From: an uncultured Eubacteriales bacterium
Lineage (GTDB): Bacteria; Bacillota; Clostridia; Oscillospirales; Oscillospiraceae
NCBI GenBank assembly: GCA_900546485.1
Contig: URDK01000006.1
Span: forward strand, 1-53,125
DNA: 53,125 bases
Direction of reading: 5' to 3'
Below, piece by piece: positions 26,780 to 32,590 of the stretch. Position 1 is the first letter of the stretch. Every line of letters begins with the position of its first letter. The translations under genes were made by a program, and so were the position numbers. The notes under the pieces were generated by a model. That model was not told the DNA's origin. It ran no database searches and saw only the letters and a list, made by a program, of their open reading frames with translations.

Positions 26780-26998
26780 TCAGTCTCCGCATTTTGTTTC
26801 AGGCACAATCTCCATGATATCCTCGATACCGCAATCCAGCGCAGTACAAATCTTCAGGAGAATCTCTGTGGTAACATGACCATTCCGACCCATTTTAGTG
26901 ACGGATGCTGGGCTGATACCAGCCTTTTCGCATAAGTCTTTCTTCTTCATATCTTTGTCAATGAGTAACTTCCAGAGTTTTTTATAACTGACAGCCAT
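26780..26998 (-). CDS. XRE-family regulator of the defence operon
   Basis: 72 residues, a bare Cro/C1 helix-turn-helix of the YozG type (MKKKDLCEKAGISPASVTKM, then NGHVTTEILLKICTALDCGI). First gene after the operon promoter and 68 bases ahead of the methyltransferase, the place of controller proteins in restriction systems. GGAGGAGAT precedes the ATG. Likely auto-regulates and delays expression on entry; that is inferred. Confidence 0.85.
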   Translation of the reverse strand: MAVSYKKLWKLLIDKDMKKKDLCEKAGISPASVTKMGRNGHVTTEILLKICTALDCGIEDIMEIVPETKCGD

Positions 26999-27025
26999 AA
27001 AATATCTCCTCCATACCGATATATG

Positions 27026-27055
27026 AAAAATGCTCTGCCGCTTGGCAGAGCATTC
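27026..27055 (-). terminator. terminator-like hairpin in the defence operon leader
   Basis: Perfect 11-bp stem AATGCTCTGCC/GGCAGAGCATT with 4-base loop, followed on the minus strand by TTTTTC. It lies about 50 bases after the predicted transcription start and about 30 before the first gene, so it could act as an attenuator. Confidence 0.7.
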
Positions 27056-27112
27056 GGTCTACTGCAGCCATATTGCCAATGCGCATTCCAATACCTGACA
27101 GTATTATGTATA

Positions 27113-27141
27113 ATAATAGCATATTCAGTCGGATAAAGCAA
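27113..27141 (-). promoter_or_regulatory. promoter of the defence operon
   Basis: On the minus strand TTGCTT, 17 bp, TATTAT with extended -10 TGC. The -10 is part of an AT-rich palindrome (27104-27118, TATTATGTATAATAATA-like) that could be an operator for the XRE protein. Confidence 0.65.
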
Positions 27142-27438
27142 GAGAGTGATAAATTCGCACGATTTTTATTCTATATGCTTGAAATAATTATGGGTCTTTG
27201 CGGAGCTACCCTGTACGCAGATTGATGAATTGTTTGGTAAATCTGAAAACTGCGCCATAATAACTTACTATCGTGTGAAGCAGAAAATCAAAGAAGAGCT
27301 ACCTGCAACTCCTTGGTCTGGCTCAGGCTGAATTTGAGCAGGCCATAGCGGACGCAGTTCTTCTGTGGGAACGCTGAGACCCAAGTCTGCATGCAGAATG
27401 CCTGGGCACCCTTTTTCGTGGGCTGCATAGGCTGATCC
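27142..27438. other. intergenic stretch with a decayed coding remnant
   Basis: No intact gene. On the plus strand a stop-bounded frame (about 27200-27330) reads ELPCTQIDELFGK and YYRVKQKIKEELP, which looks like the C-terminal tail of a lost regulator. I cannot name it. Confidence 0.4.
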
Positions 27439-27753
27439 TTATTGTTCCGGTTCCTCTATAAAACGAGCGCCCACTCTCCTGGCTCGACAGGAGAATGAGC
27501 GCTCGTTTTCGTCGTTGTATAATTCTGCCGAGAGCCTCCAAGCCAGCTCAAAGCCGGCGATAAAGCTGTCGAGGGAGGTCTGTTCTCTGATAGAGTCCTG
27601 GGCATCGATGATCCGCAGCACCAGTCTTCGCTCCGGCTTTTCCAGAGCTGCAATCAACGCCTTGTGGCACTCCTCCACTTCGTTCTCCTGTTCATCAAGC
27701 TCCGGGCGGACATAAAAGCAATCATACAGCTCTTTGAGCAGTTTGTTTTCCAT
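27439..27753 (-). CDS. DUF6809-like small protein
   Basis: 104 residues, acidic and helical (NKLLKELYDCFYVRPELDEQ, then SIREQTSLDSFIAGFELAWR). Proteins of this pattern are common small cargo of Firmicute mobile elements; function unknown. The ATG at 27753 was chosen for AAGGAG. Preceded by leader motif copy 3, shared with two recombinase genes, so it is probably part of the same regulated set. Confidence 0.65.
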   Translation of the reverse strand: MENKLLKELYDCFYVRPELDEQENEVEECHKALIAALEKPERRLVLRIIDAQDSIREQTSLDSFIAGFELAWRLSAELYNDENERSFSCRARRVGARFIEEPEQ

Positions 27754-27781
27754 CGTCATCATCTCCTTGCGACCCAAACAT

Positions 27782-27807
27782 ATACCACACCTTCTGCACA
27801 ATAGCTA
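27782..27807 (-). promoter_or_regulatory. leader motif copy 3, before the DUF6809-like gene
   Basis: TAGCTATT-N10-TGTGGTAT, beginning immediately after the TGA stop of the recombinase and 28 bases before the ATG. Confidence 0.65.
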
Positions 27808-28776
27808 TCAAAATTTCAGGAGATTATCCAGGAAATCTGCCGCTTGCCGCAGTTCCTCCCGGGATACTTCACTGGAGGTGTTTTCGTTTTTGGCGGCGTG
27901 GCTGGCCAGGTAGGGGGCGTAGTTCTGTCGCGTCATTGAAGTTCGGAAATGCCCCAGCATCTGAGAAACCTCTTTCGTGTCCATTCCGTTTTTCAGAGAT
28001 AGGACGGCGCAAGTGTGCCGGAGATCGGCGAACCGAATGTGATCCAGCCCGGCCTCTTTGATGATCTCATTGTGCATCCGGCGCACCATCTGGGGCGAGT
28101 AGGGCTTTTGCGTGGCCGGGTGCATGAACATGAGCGGGCTGCTGGAGTGCCTGGCGTGTTCCATGCGCAGGAGCTCAACCGCTTCCTCCGTCAGGCTGAC
28201 GGTCCTGATGCCGCCTTGGTACTCCACCAGCTCCCGCCGTTCCACCGAGCGACTCTCTGAAATGGTCAGAGTCCGTTCCGTTACGTCCAGGTCACTCCAC
28301 TTCAGCGCAATCAGTTCGCCTTGCCGAAGACCCGCGGTCAGTGCCAGCAGGAACATGGGGAGGTAACCTAACCGCTCCGCCGCATCCAGATAGTCTTCCA
28401 CTTCTGCTGGCATCAGCACATTGGCGCTGACCTTCTTGGGCTTTGGATAATGAAACGCACGGGCGGGGTTTTCCGCTATCAGGCCGTCCTGGATCGCTCG
28501 GTCCAAGCACTGCTGGAGCAGTCGGTGGATGTGCCGCATGGTGTGTTCTCCCAGCCCTGGATATTCAGGGCTCTCCGGGCGGTGACCGCCAAAGTGTTTT
28601 CTCTCCTCCAGAAAATCTCCGACCTGTTCCGCAGTCAACTCCTCCAGCGGTATATTCCCCAAGCCGGGGAGGATGTGGTTTTTGAAGAGATACCCATGAG
28701 CGGCGTATGTGGTCGGGCGGCTCTGCTTCTTGTCATAGACCTCCTGCCAGTGAACGATGTACTCTTTCAGCGTCAT
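27808..28776 (-). CDS. tyrosine recombinase, second integrase module
   Basis: 322 residues. Core-binding domain (1-115), catalytic domain with R151 (TAGLRQGEL), ADLRHT (R253), H276 (LGHFRTS) and nucleophile Y286 (RQNYAPYL). The first His of the usual HxxR is Ala250, a tolerated but less common change. No long N-terminal arm-binding domain, unlike the left integrase. ATG at 28776 after GGAGG; it overlaps the preceding recombinase by four bases (ATGA). Confidence 0.87.
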   Translation of the reverse strand: MTLKEYIVHWQEVYDKKQSRPTTYAAHGYLFKNHILPGLGNIPLEELTAEQVGDFLEERKHFGGHRPESPEYPGLGEHTMRHIHRLLQQCLDRAIQDGLIAENPARAFHYPKPKKVSANVLMPAEVEDYLDAAERLGYLPMFLLALTAGLRQGELIALKWSDLDVTERTLTISESRSVERRELVEYQGGIRTVSLTEEAVELLRMEHARHSSSPLMFMHPATQKPYSPQMVRRMHNEIIKEAGLDHIRFADLRHTCAVLSLKNGMDTKEVSQMLGHFRTSMTRQNYAPYLASHAAKNENTSSEVSREELRQAADFLDNLLKF

Positions 28777-29483
28777 ATCCCCACCTCCATGCATTGGCGC
28801 TGCAGGTTCCGGAAGGCCACCCACGGCAGGCCAGCCTGTTTCAGTATCCGCTTGTGCAGGTAATAGAACTCGTGGAGCTGATATGGTTCTCCAGTCTTGG
28901 GGTTGAGGAACACATAGCGGCCGGTTTCCGGTATGCGTTCCAGAAGATGCTCCGCCTTACGGTTGAGGGCCAGCAGGCGCTGACCCTTGAGGATATACCG
29001 GCAGCGGATATGAAAATCGGCCCACGACAAGGTGATGAGTTCACATTGCCGCAGGCCGCTGGATAGTCCTGTGTAGATGAGAGGGAGTATGCCGAGCTGT
29101 TCCGCCGCGTTCAGGTACCGCTGGAGCTGCCCCAGGCGTAAGGGAGCAGTCTTATATTCCTCTGCCTGCGGCTCCCGGCAGAGCCGCACCGGGTTATAGG
29201 AAATGGCTTGGTCACGGGCCGCTTCGTCCATACAGCGCCGCAGGAGCAGATGGACGCACCAGACGCTTCTGGCACTGAGTCCCTGGTTCCGCAGACCGTC
29301 ATAGAAACTGGTGACGGTGTCTTCTGACAGCTCCGCCAGCGGGATGCACCCGATCCCGGGGAGGATGTGGCGGTATATCAGGTTGCGGTATCCACCCACT
29401 GTGCTGCCGCTCCATCTGCTCTGGTTCTCCCAAAACCAGCGGTCGCACCACTGTCCTACGGTGTAGCTATTTCCTTTCTGCAT
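28773..29483 (-). CDS. truncated tyrosine recombinase lacking the catalytic tyrosine
   Basis: 236 residues. Core-binding domain (5-110) and the first half of the catalytic domain with R145 (SSGLRQCEL). It ends at WVAFRNLQRQCMEVGI, where active enzymes have HDLRHT, and so lacks the GH motif and the tyrosine nucleophile. It cannot cut DNA by itself. The stop overlaps the start of the intact recombinase (ATGA), an arrangement that looks kept rather than freshly broken; it may be an accessory DNA-binding subunit. ATG at 29483 with AAAGGAG upstream. Confidence 0.8.
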   Translation of the reverse strand: MQKGNSYTVGQWCDRWFWENQSRWSGSTVGGYRNLIYRHILPGIGCIPLAELSEDTVTSFYDGLRNQGLSARSVWCVHLLLRRCMDEAARDQAISYNPVRLCREPQAEEYKTAPLRLGQLQRYLNAAEQLGILPLIYTGLSSGLRQCELITLSWADFHIRCRYILKGQRLLALNRKAEHLLERIPETGRYVFLNPKTGEPYQLHEFYYLHKRILKQAGLPWVAFRNLQRQCMEVGI

Positions 29484-29511
29484 ATCGTCGTCTCCTTTCG
29501 GCAACCGAACA

Positions 29512-29537
29512 ATACCACAGAAAAAGGGAAATAGCTA
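29512..29537 (-). promoter_or_regulatory. leader motif copy 2, before the tandem recombinases
   Basis: TAGCTATT-N10-TGTGGTAT, 28 bases before the ATG at 29483. A partial inverted copy (TAGCTATTTCCTTTCTGCA) lies on the plus strand at 29464-29482. Confidence 0.65.
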
Positions 29538-29942
29538 CCGAAAAGAATGGACTGTTTGCAGAAGAATGACAGTTCCGAACGATATTGCTTGTTGTCTTTC
29601 TTGTCATCTGCTGATTACATGACAAGAATCCGATTATGAGCGAGTTATTGCGACTACATACACATTTTCCGTCTTTTGAGAAAGGACGTGCCACGCCAGG
29701 GCTTATTCTTTGTTTATGCGGCGCATTTCCTGCGCCGCTCCTCTGGGGTGATCCGGCCTGTTATCGCCGCTCACCCCGGACGGAACATCTTTTAATATAC
29801 AGAATCCAATCCCACACAAATCCCAAAAGACGAAAGGGTTTCTTGAAACAAGCAGGGCAAAAGAGTGCTAAAGAGGAACTGCCGGAGCAGAAGAAAGGGC
29901 CAAAGAGGGCGGTAGAGTGCTGGCTGAAGGTTCAGACACACG
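29538..29942. other. gene-free right end of the element
   Basis: About 400 bases upstream of the tandem recombinases with no supported gene. It contains hairpin repeat copy C and the right attachment side. Recombinase arm sites or a second transfer origin could lie here, but I cannot point to them. Confidence 0.5.
29703..29740. repeat. dispersed hairpin repeat, copy C
   Basis: TTATTCTTTGTTTATGCGG then the GCGGCGCA/TGCGCCGC perfect 8-bp hairpin, followed by TC. Best-formed of the three copies. Confidence 0.65.
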
Positions 29943-29950
29943 TTTGGGAG
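29943..29950 (+). repeat. attR core TTTGGGAG
   Basis: Second copy of the 8-bp core. Sequence to its left is element DNA, to its right the 3' half of the host tRNA-Pro. Confidence 0.8.
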
Positions 29951-29987
29951 CTGGAGGCCGTGAGTTCGAGTCTCACCACTCCGACCA
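29943..29987 (+). pseudogene. 3' half of tRNA-Pro(UGG), split by the element
   Basis: Anticodon loop TTTGGGA, 3' anticodon stem GCTGG, variable loop AGGCC, T arm GTGAG-TTCGAGT-CTCAC, acceptor CACTCCG and encoded ACCA. Each strand pairs with the 5' half at 8529-8567. It has no promoter in this location. Confidence 0.88.
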
Positions 29988-30023
29988 AGCCCCCTGAAAC
30001 CAAACGGTTCCAGGGGGCTTTTT
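29988..30023 (+). terminator. original terminator of the host tRNA-Pro gene
   Basis: AGCCCCCTG.../...CAGGGGGCT stem starting at the base after CCA, then TTTTT. It is now cut off from its promoter by the element. Confidence 0.88.
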
Positions 30024-30133
30024 GCATACAAATGGACTATGAGAGAATGCTGACCACACAAGGCAACTACATAATACTAAAAACTGCATGTCAAGTACAT
30101 GTACAAGGGCTGGCGGCCCAAGGAGGGGAAAAC

Positions 30134-30544
30134 ATGATTCGTGACATCTGCAAGGACGAGGCCTTCCTCGCGCGGAAAGCTGAGACGGCTACGCCGGAGG
30201 ATATGCAGCTTGCAGCCGACCTGATGGAGACGCTGGAGCACCACAAAGACGGCTGCGTGGGCATGGCGGCGAACATGATAGGCGTCAACAAGCGCATTAT
30301 CGCCTTTGATAACGAGGGCGAGTACATGCTCATGTTCAACCCGGAGATAGTCAAAAAGTCCGGGCCGTACGAAGCGGAGGAGGGCTGTCTGTCCCTCACG
30401 GGTACCCGCCGTGTCAGGCGCTGGAAGACAATCAAGGTGCGCTGGCAGAACGAGCGCTTTCAGGAGCGCGCAAAGACCTTCACCGGCTGGACGGCGGAGA
30501 TAATCCAGCACGAGATCGACCACTGCGAGGGGATAATAATATAG
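30134..30544 (+). CDS. peptide deformylase-like protein
   Basis: 136 residues. Deformylases remove the formyl group from new proteins. Motif 2 EEGCLSLTG (metal Cys) and motif 3 IIQHEIDHCEG (HExxH) are intact. Motif 1 reads GMAANMIG: the catalytic Gln of the usual GLAAxQIG is Met. This is a known short Firmicute subgroup; whether it deformylates peptides is uncertain. ATG at 30134 after AGGAGGGG; the open frame further upstream runs through the tRNA remnant and is not coding. SDR gene follows after 11 bases. Confidence 0.85.
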   Translation: MIRDICKDEAFLARKAETATPEDMQLAADLMETLEHHKDGCVGMAANMIGVNKRIIAFDNEGEYMLMFNPEIVKKSGPYEAEEGCLSLTGTRRVRRWKTIKVRWQNERFQERAKTFTGWTAEIIQHEIDHCEGIII

Positions 30545-30555
30545 GAGGTTCGGCC

Positions 30556-31272
30556 ATGTTCAAGGACAAGATCGCCGTCGTCACCGGCGGCGCGAAGGGT
30601 ATAGGCAGGTGCATCGCGGAGGAGTTTCGCCGAAATGGGGCCGAAGTTTGCGTCATCGACCTGCTGCCCGGCGGCTATTACACCGGCGACATCGGCGACA
30701 AAGCCGTGCTCGAGGACTTTGCTGCTAAGGTGGTGGCGGACTTCGGACATGTGGACTACCTCGTCAACAACGCTCTTCCGCTCATGAAGGGTCTCGACAG
30801 CTGTACCTACGAGGAGTTCAACTACGCGCTGCGCGTAGGCGTCACGGCGCCGTTCTACCTCGCAAAGCTTTTCGCGCCCCACTTCGCGCCCGGGGCGGCC
30901 ATCGTGAACATCTCATCCTCGCGCGACCGGATGAGCCAGCCGCAGACCGAGAGCTACACGGCGGCCAAGGGCGGCATCTCCGCGTTGACCCACGCGCTCG
31001 CGGTGAGCCTCGCGGGGCAGGTGCGCGTGAACTCCATCTCTCCCGGCTGGATAGACACGGACTACACAGTCTATGATGGCCCGGACGCCTATCAGCAGCC
31101 CGCGGGCCGCGTGGGCAATCCGCTGGACATTGCCAATATGGTGCTTTACCTCTGCTCGGACAAGGCGGGCTTCATCACAGGCGAGAACATCTGCATCGAC
31201 GGCGGCATGACCCGGCAGATGATATACCACGGCGACTTCGGGTGGGTCCTGCATGGAGTCGGAGAACAATAA
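30556..31272 (+). CDS. short-chain dehydrogenase/reductase
   Basis: 238 residues, classical SDR: cofactor loop VTGGAKGIGR (9-18), NNA-type motif (VNNALP), active-site Ser in VNISSSRDR and YTAAK (Tyr and Lys), with SPGWIDTDYT after it. Asp/Arg usage after beta-2 (VIDLLPG) suggests NAD(H). Substrate unknown. Same operon as the deformylase-like gene; ATG preceded by GGAGGTT. Confidence 0.9.
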   Translation: MFKDKIAVVTGGAKGIGRCIAEEFRRNGAEVCVIDLLPGGYYTGDIGDKAVLEDFAAKVVADFGHVDYLVNNALPLMKGLDSCTYEEFNYALRVGVTAPFYLAKLFAPHFAPGAAIVNISSSRDRMSQPQTESYTAAKGGISALTHALAVSLAGQVRVNSISPGWIDTDYTVYDGPDAYQQPAGRVGNPLDIANMVLYLCSDKAGFITGENICIDGGMTRQMIYHGDFGWVLHGVGEQ

Positions 31273-31277
31273 GCTGT

Positions 31278-31299
31278 GCCGGAGCTTTTCAGCTCCGGC
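31278..31299. terminator. hairpin shared by the convergent SDR and VWA genes
   Basis: Perfect GCCGGAGCT/AGCTCCGGC stem with a TTTC loop. It overlaps the VWA stop codon on the minus strand. T-runs are weak on both sides, so termination strength is uncertain. Confidence 0.55.
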
Positions 31300-31936
31300 G
31301 TTTGCGGAAGTCCTCCTCGATGGCATCCTTCCAGTGCTCGTCGAGCGGGGCGCGGCCACGAACGGCGGCTACGGCCTGACCTACCACTTCATAGTTGAGG
31401 CGTGTGCCCTCGCCGTCGCAACGGTAGTTTGCCGCCCTGTCTTGTGATATCCCCAGGCTGGCGGCAGTTTCCACGGCATCGATGTTGGCGCCGAGGAAAA
31501 GGAATTCCCAGCCGTATTTCTCCTTTTCATGCTCTATCATGCGTTTGACCTTGTCTGCTGTGTAGCGGCGGCTGGCGTTTTCCATACCGTCGGTGGTGAT
31601 GACAAAGACGGTCCGCTCAGGCACATCCTCACTTCGGGCGTACTTGTGGACGTTGCCGATGTGGTGAATGGCGCCGCCGACCGCGTCCAGCAGGGCGGTG
31701 CAGCCCCGGACGAAGTATTCTTTTTCGGTGATGGGCGCGGCCTCATCTAGCTTCACCCGGTCGTGGAGCACCTCGACGCGGTCGTCAAACAGTATGGTCG
31801 ATACAAAAGCCTCGCCGGGCTCCCTTTTCTGCTTTTCCAGCATGGCGTTGAAGCCGCCGATGGTGTCTGCCTCGAGTCCCTGCATGGAGCCGCTGCGGTC
31901 GAGTATGAATACCAGCTCTGTCAGATCGTTTTTCAT
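31289..31936 (-). CDS. von Willebrand factor A domain protein
   Basis: 215 residues forming a single VWA domain with the MIDAS motif FILDRSGSMQG (about 10-20), the Thr region (FVRGCTALLDAVGG) and ITTDGMENASRRYT (Asp). Binds a divalent metal and probably a protein partner; no signal peptide, so cytosolic. The C terminus (LFLGANIDAVETAASLG) matches a known bacterial VWA subgroup of unknown role, some linked to tellurite-type stress genes. Its ribosome binding site is in a long hairpin. Confidence 0.87.
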   Translation of the reverse strand: MKNDLTELVFILDRSGSMQGLEADTIGGFNAMLEKQKREPGEAFVSTILFDDRVEVLHDRVKLDEAAPITEKEYFVRGCTALLDAVGGAIHHIGNVHKYARSEDVPERTVFVITTDGMENASRRYTADKVKRMIEHEKEKYGWEFLFLGANIDAVETAASLGISQDRAANYRCDGEGTRLNYEVVGQAVAAVRGRAPLDEHWKDAIEEDFRKRRS

Positions 31937-31940
31937 GATG

Positions 31941-31990
31941 AATCCCCCTATACTGTGTTGTCTGGTTTACAGGCACAGTATAGGGGGATT
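31941..31990 (-). promoter_or_regulatory. hairpin sequestering the VWA ribosome binding site
   Basis: Perfect 17-bp inverted repeat (31941-31957 with 31974-31990) and 16-base loop, four bases before the VWA ATG. The 3' arm on the mRNA contains AGGGGGA, the only Shine-Dalgarno candidate, paired with CCCCCU. Suggests translational control, or an operator if the repeat acts as DNA. Confidence 0.65.
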
Positions 31991-32035
31991 TTGCTTTTCA
32001 AAGGTCGCCCGTCAGGCGACAAATAGAGGCTATCC

Positions 32036-32518
32036 CTAAAAAAGCGAGACCTGCGTACCGTGTTCGCGCAGGATGCTCAGGAGATCCGGGGTCTTGAGCC
32101 ACACGGTGGCCGTGTTGTCGTTAGGGTGAATGCCAATCAGACCCGGAGGGTCAATAAAGGAGCGGTCAAGCCAGAACTTTGCTCTAAATTCATGATCGTT
32201 GAGCAGCCCCAGGGGGCTTACCGCACCGGGAATGAGACCCAGAATGTCCATGAGCTCGGCCTCGGATGCAAAACTCAGTGAGCGTGTGCCGTTCTGCCGT
32301 CGAAAAGCCTTAAGGTCCAGCCTGCCGCTGCCCCTGAGCGTGATGAGATGGTAGCCGCGCTTTTTATCCTCACGGACAAACAGATTCTTGGCGTCGGCCT
32401 CCGGATAGGGCATTTCGAGCATGGAGGCTTCCTCCATGTTGTACACTGCTTTGTGCTCAGTCACTTCGTACCAGATACCCGCGGTGTCGAAAAACTCGTA
32501 TATTTCCTGCTTGTTCAT
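32036..32518 (-). CDS. YbaK/ProX-type prolyl-tRNA editing protein
   Basis: 160 residues, a free-standing aminoacyl-tRNA deacylase domain of the YbaK/ProXp group that clears mischarged tRNA-Pro. Recognisable parts: EHKAVYNMEEA, AKNLFVREDKKRGYHLITL (Lys in the active pocket), SFASEAELMDILGL, PGAVSPLGLLND and KFWLDRSF. ATG with AGGAGG upstream. It lies about 2 kb from the split tRNA-Pro gene. Which wrong amino acid it removes is not evident. Confidence 0.9.
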   Translation of the reverse strand: MNKQEIYEFFDTAGIWYEVTEHKAVYNMEEASMLEMPYPEADAKNLFVREDKKRGYHLITLRGSGRLDLKAFRRQNGTRSLSFASEAELMDILGLIPGAVSPLGLLNDHEFRAKFWLDRSFIDPPGLIGIHPNDNTATVWLKTPDLLSILREHGTQVSLF

Positions 32519-32590
32519 GTTCGTAACCTCCTGCGATCCAACCCAAGCTTATATATGTAAGTACATCAAAGGGAGCATTGCTTTCTTGAG

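Larger units (their letters stand above)
8560..29942. mobile_element. 21.4-kb integrative mobilizable element in tRNA-Pro
   Basis: Bounded by the two tRNA-Pro halves and the TTTGGGAG direct repeats, giving a predicted circle of 21,383 bp. Carries an intact tRNA-Pro, integrase plus excisionase, relaxase with accessory protein, a winged-helix protein, a Mza-like defence operon and a second pair of tyrosine recombinases next to the right end. No coupling protein or type IV secretion genes, so transfer would need a helper. The defence part is visibly more AT-rich than the backbone, so the element itself is mosaic. Confidence 0.85.

Noticed and set aside
8560..29942. CRISPR array or insertion-sequence transposase in the element
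   Set aside because: No regularly spaced direct repeats and no transposase-type protein seen; repeats found are the three hairpins and three leader motifs.
29636..30133. N-terminal extension of the deformylase-like gene
   Set aside because: The frame runs through the tRNA 3' half and a terminator; a strong ribosome site and family-like start are at 30134.
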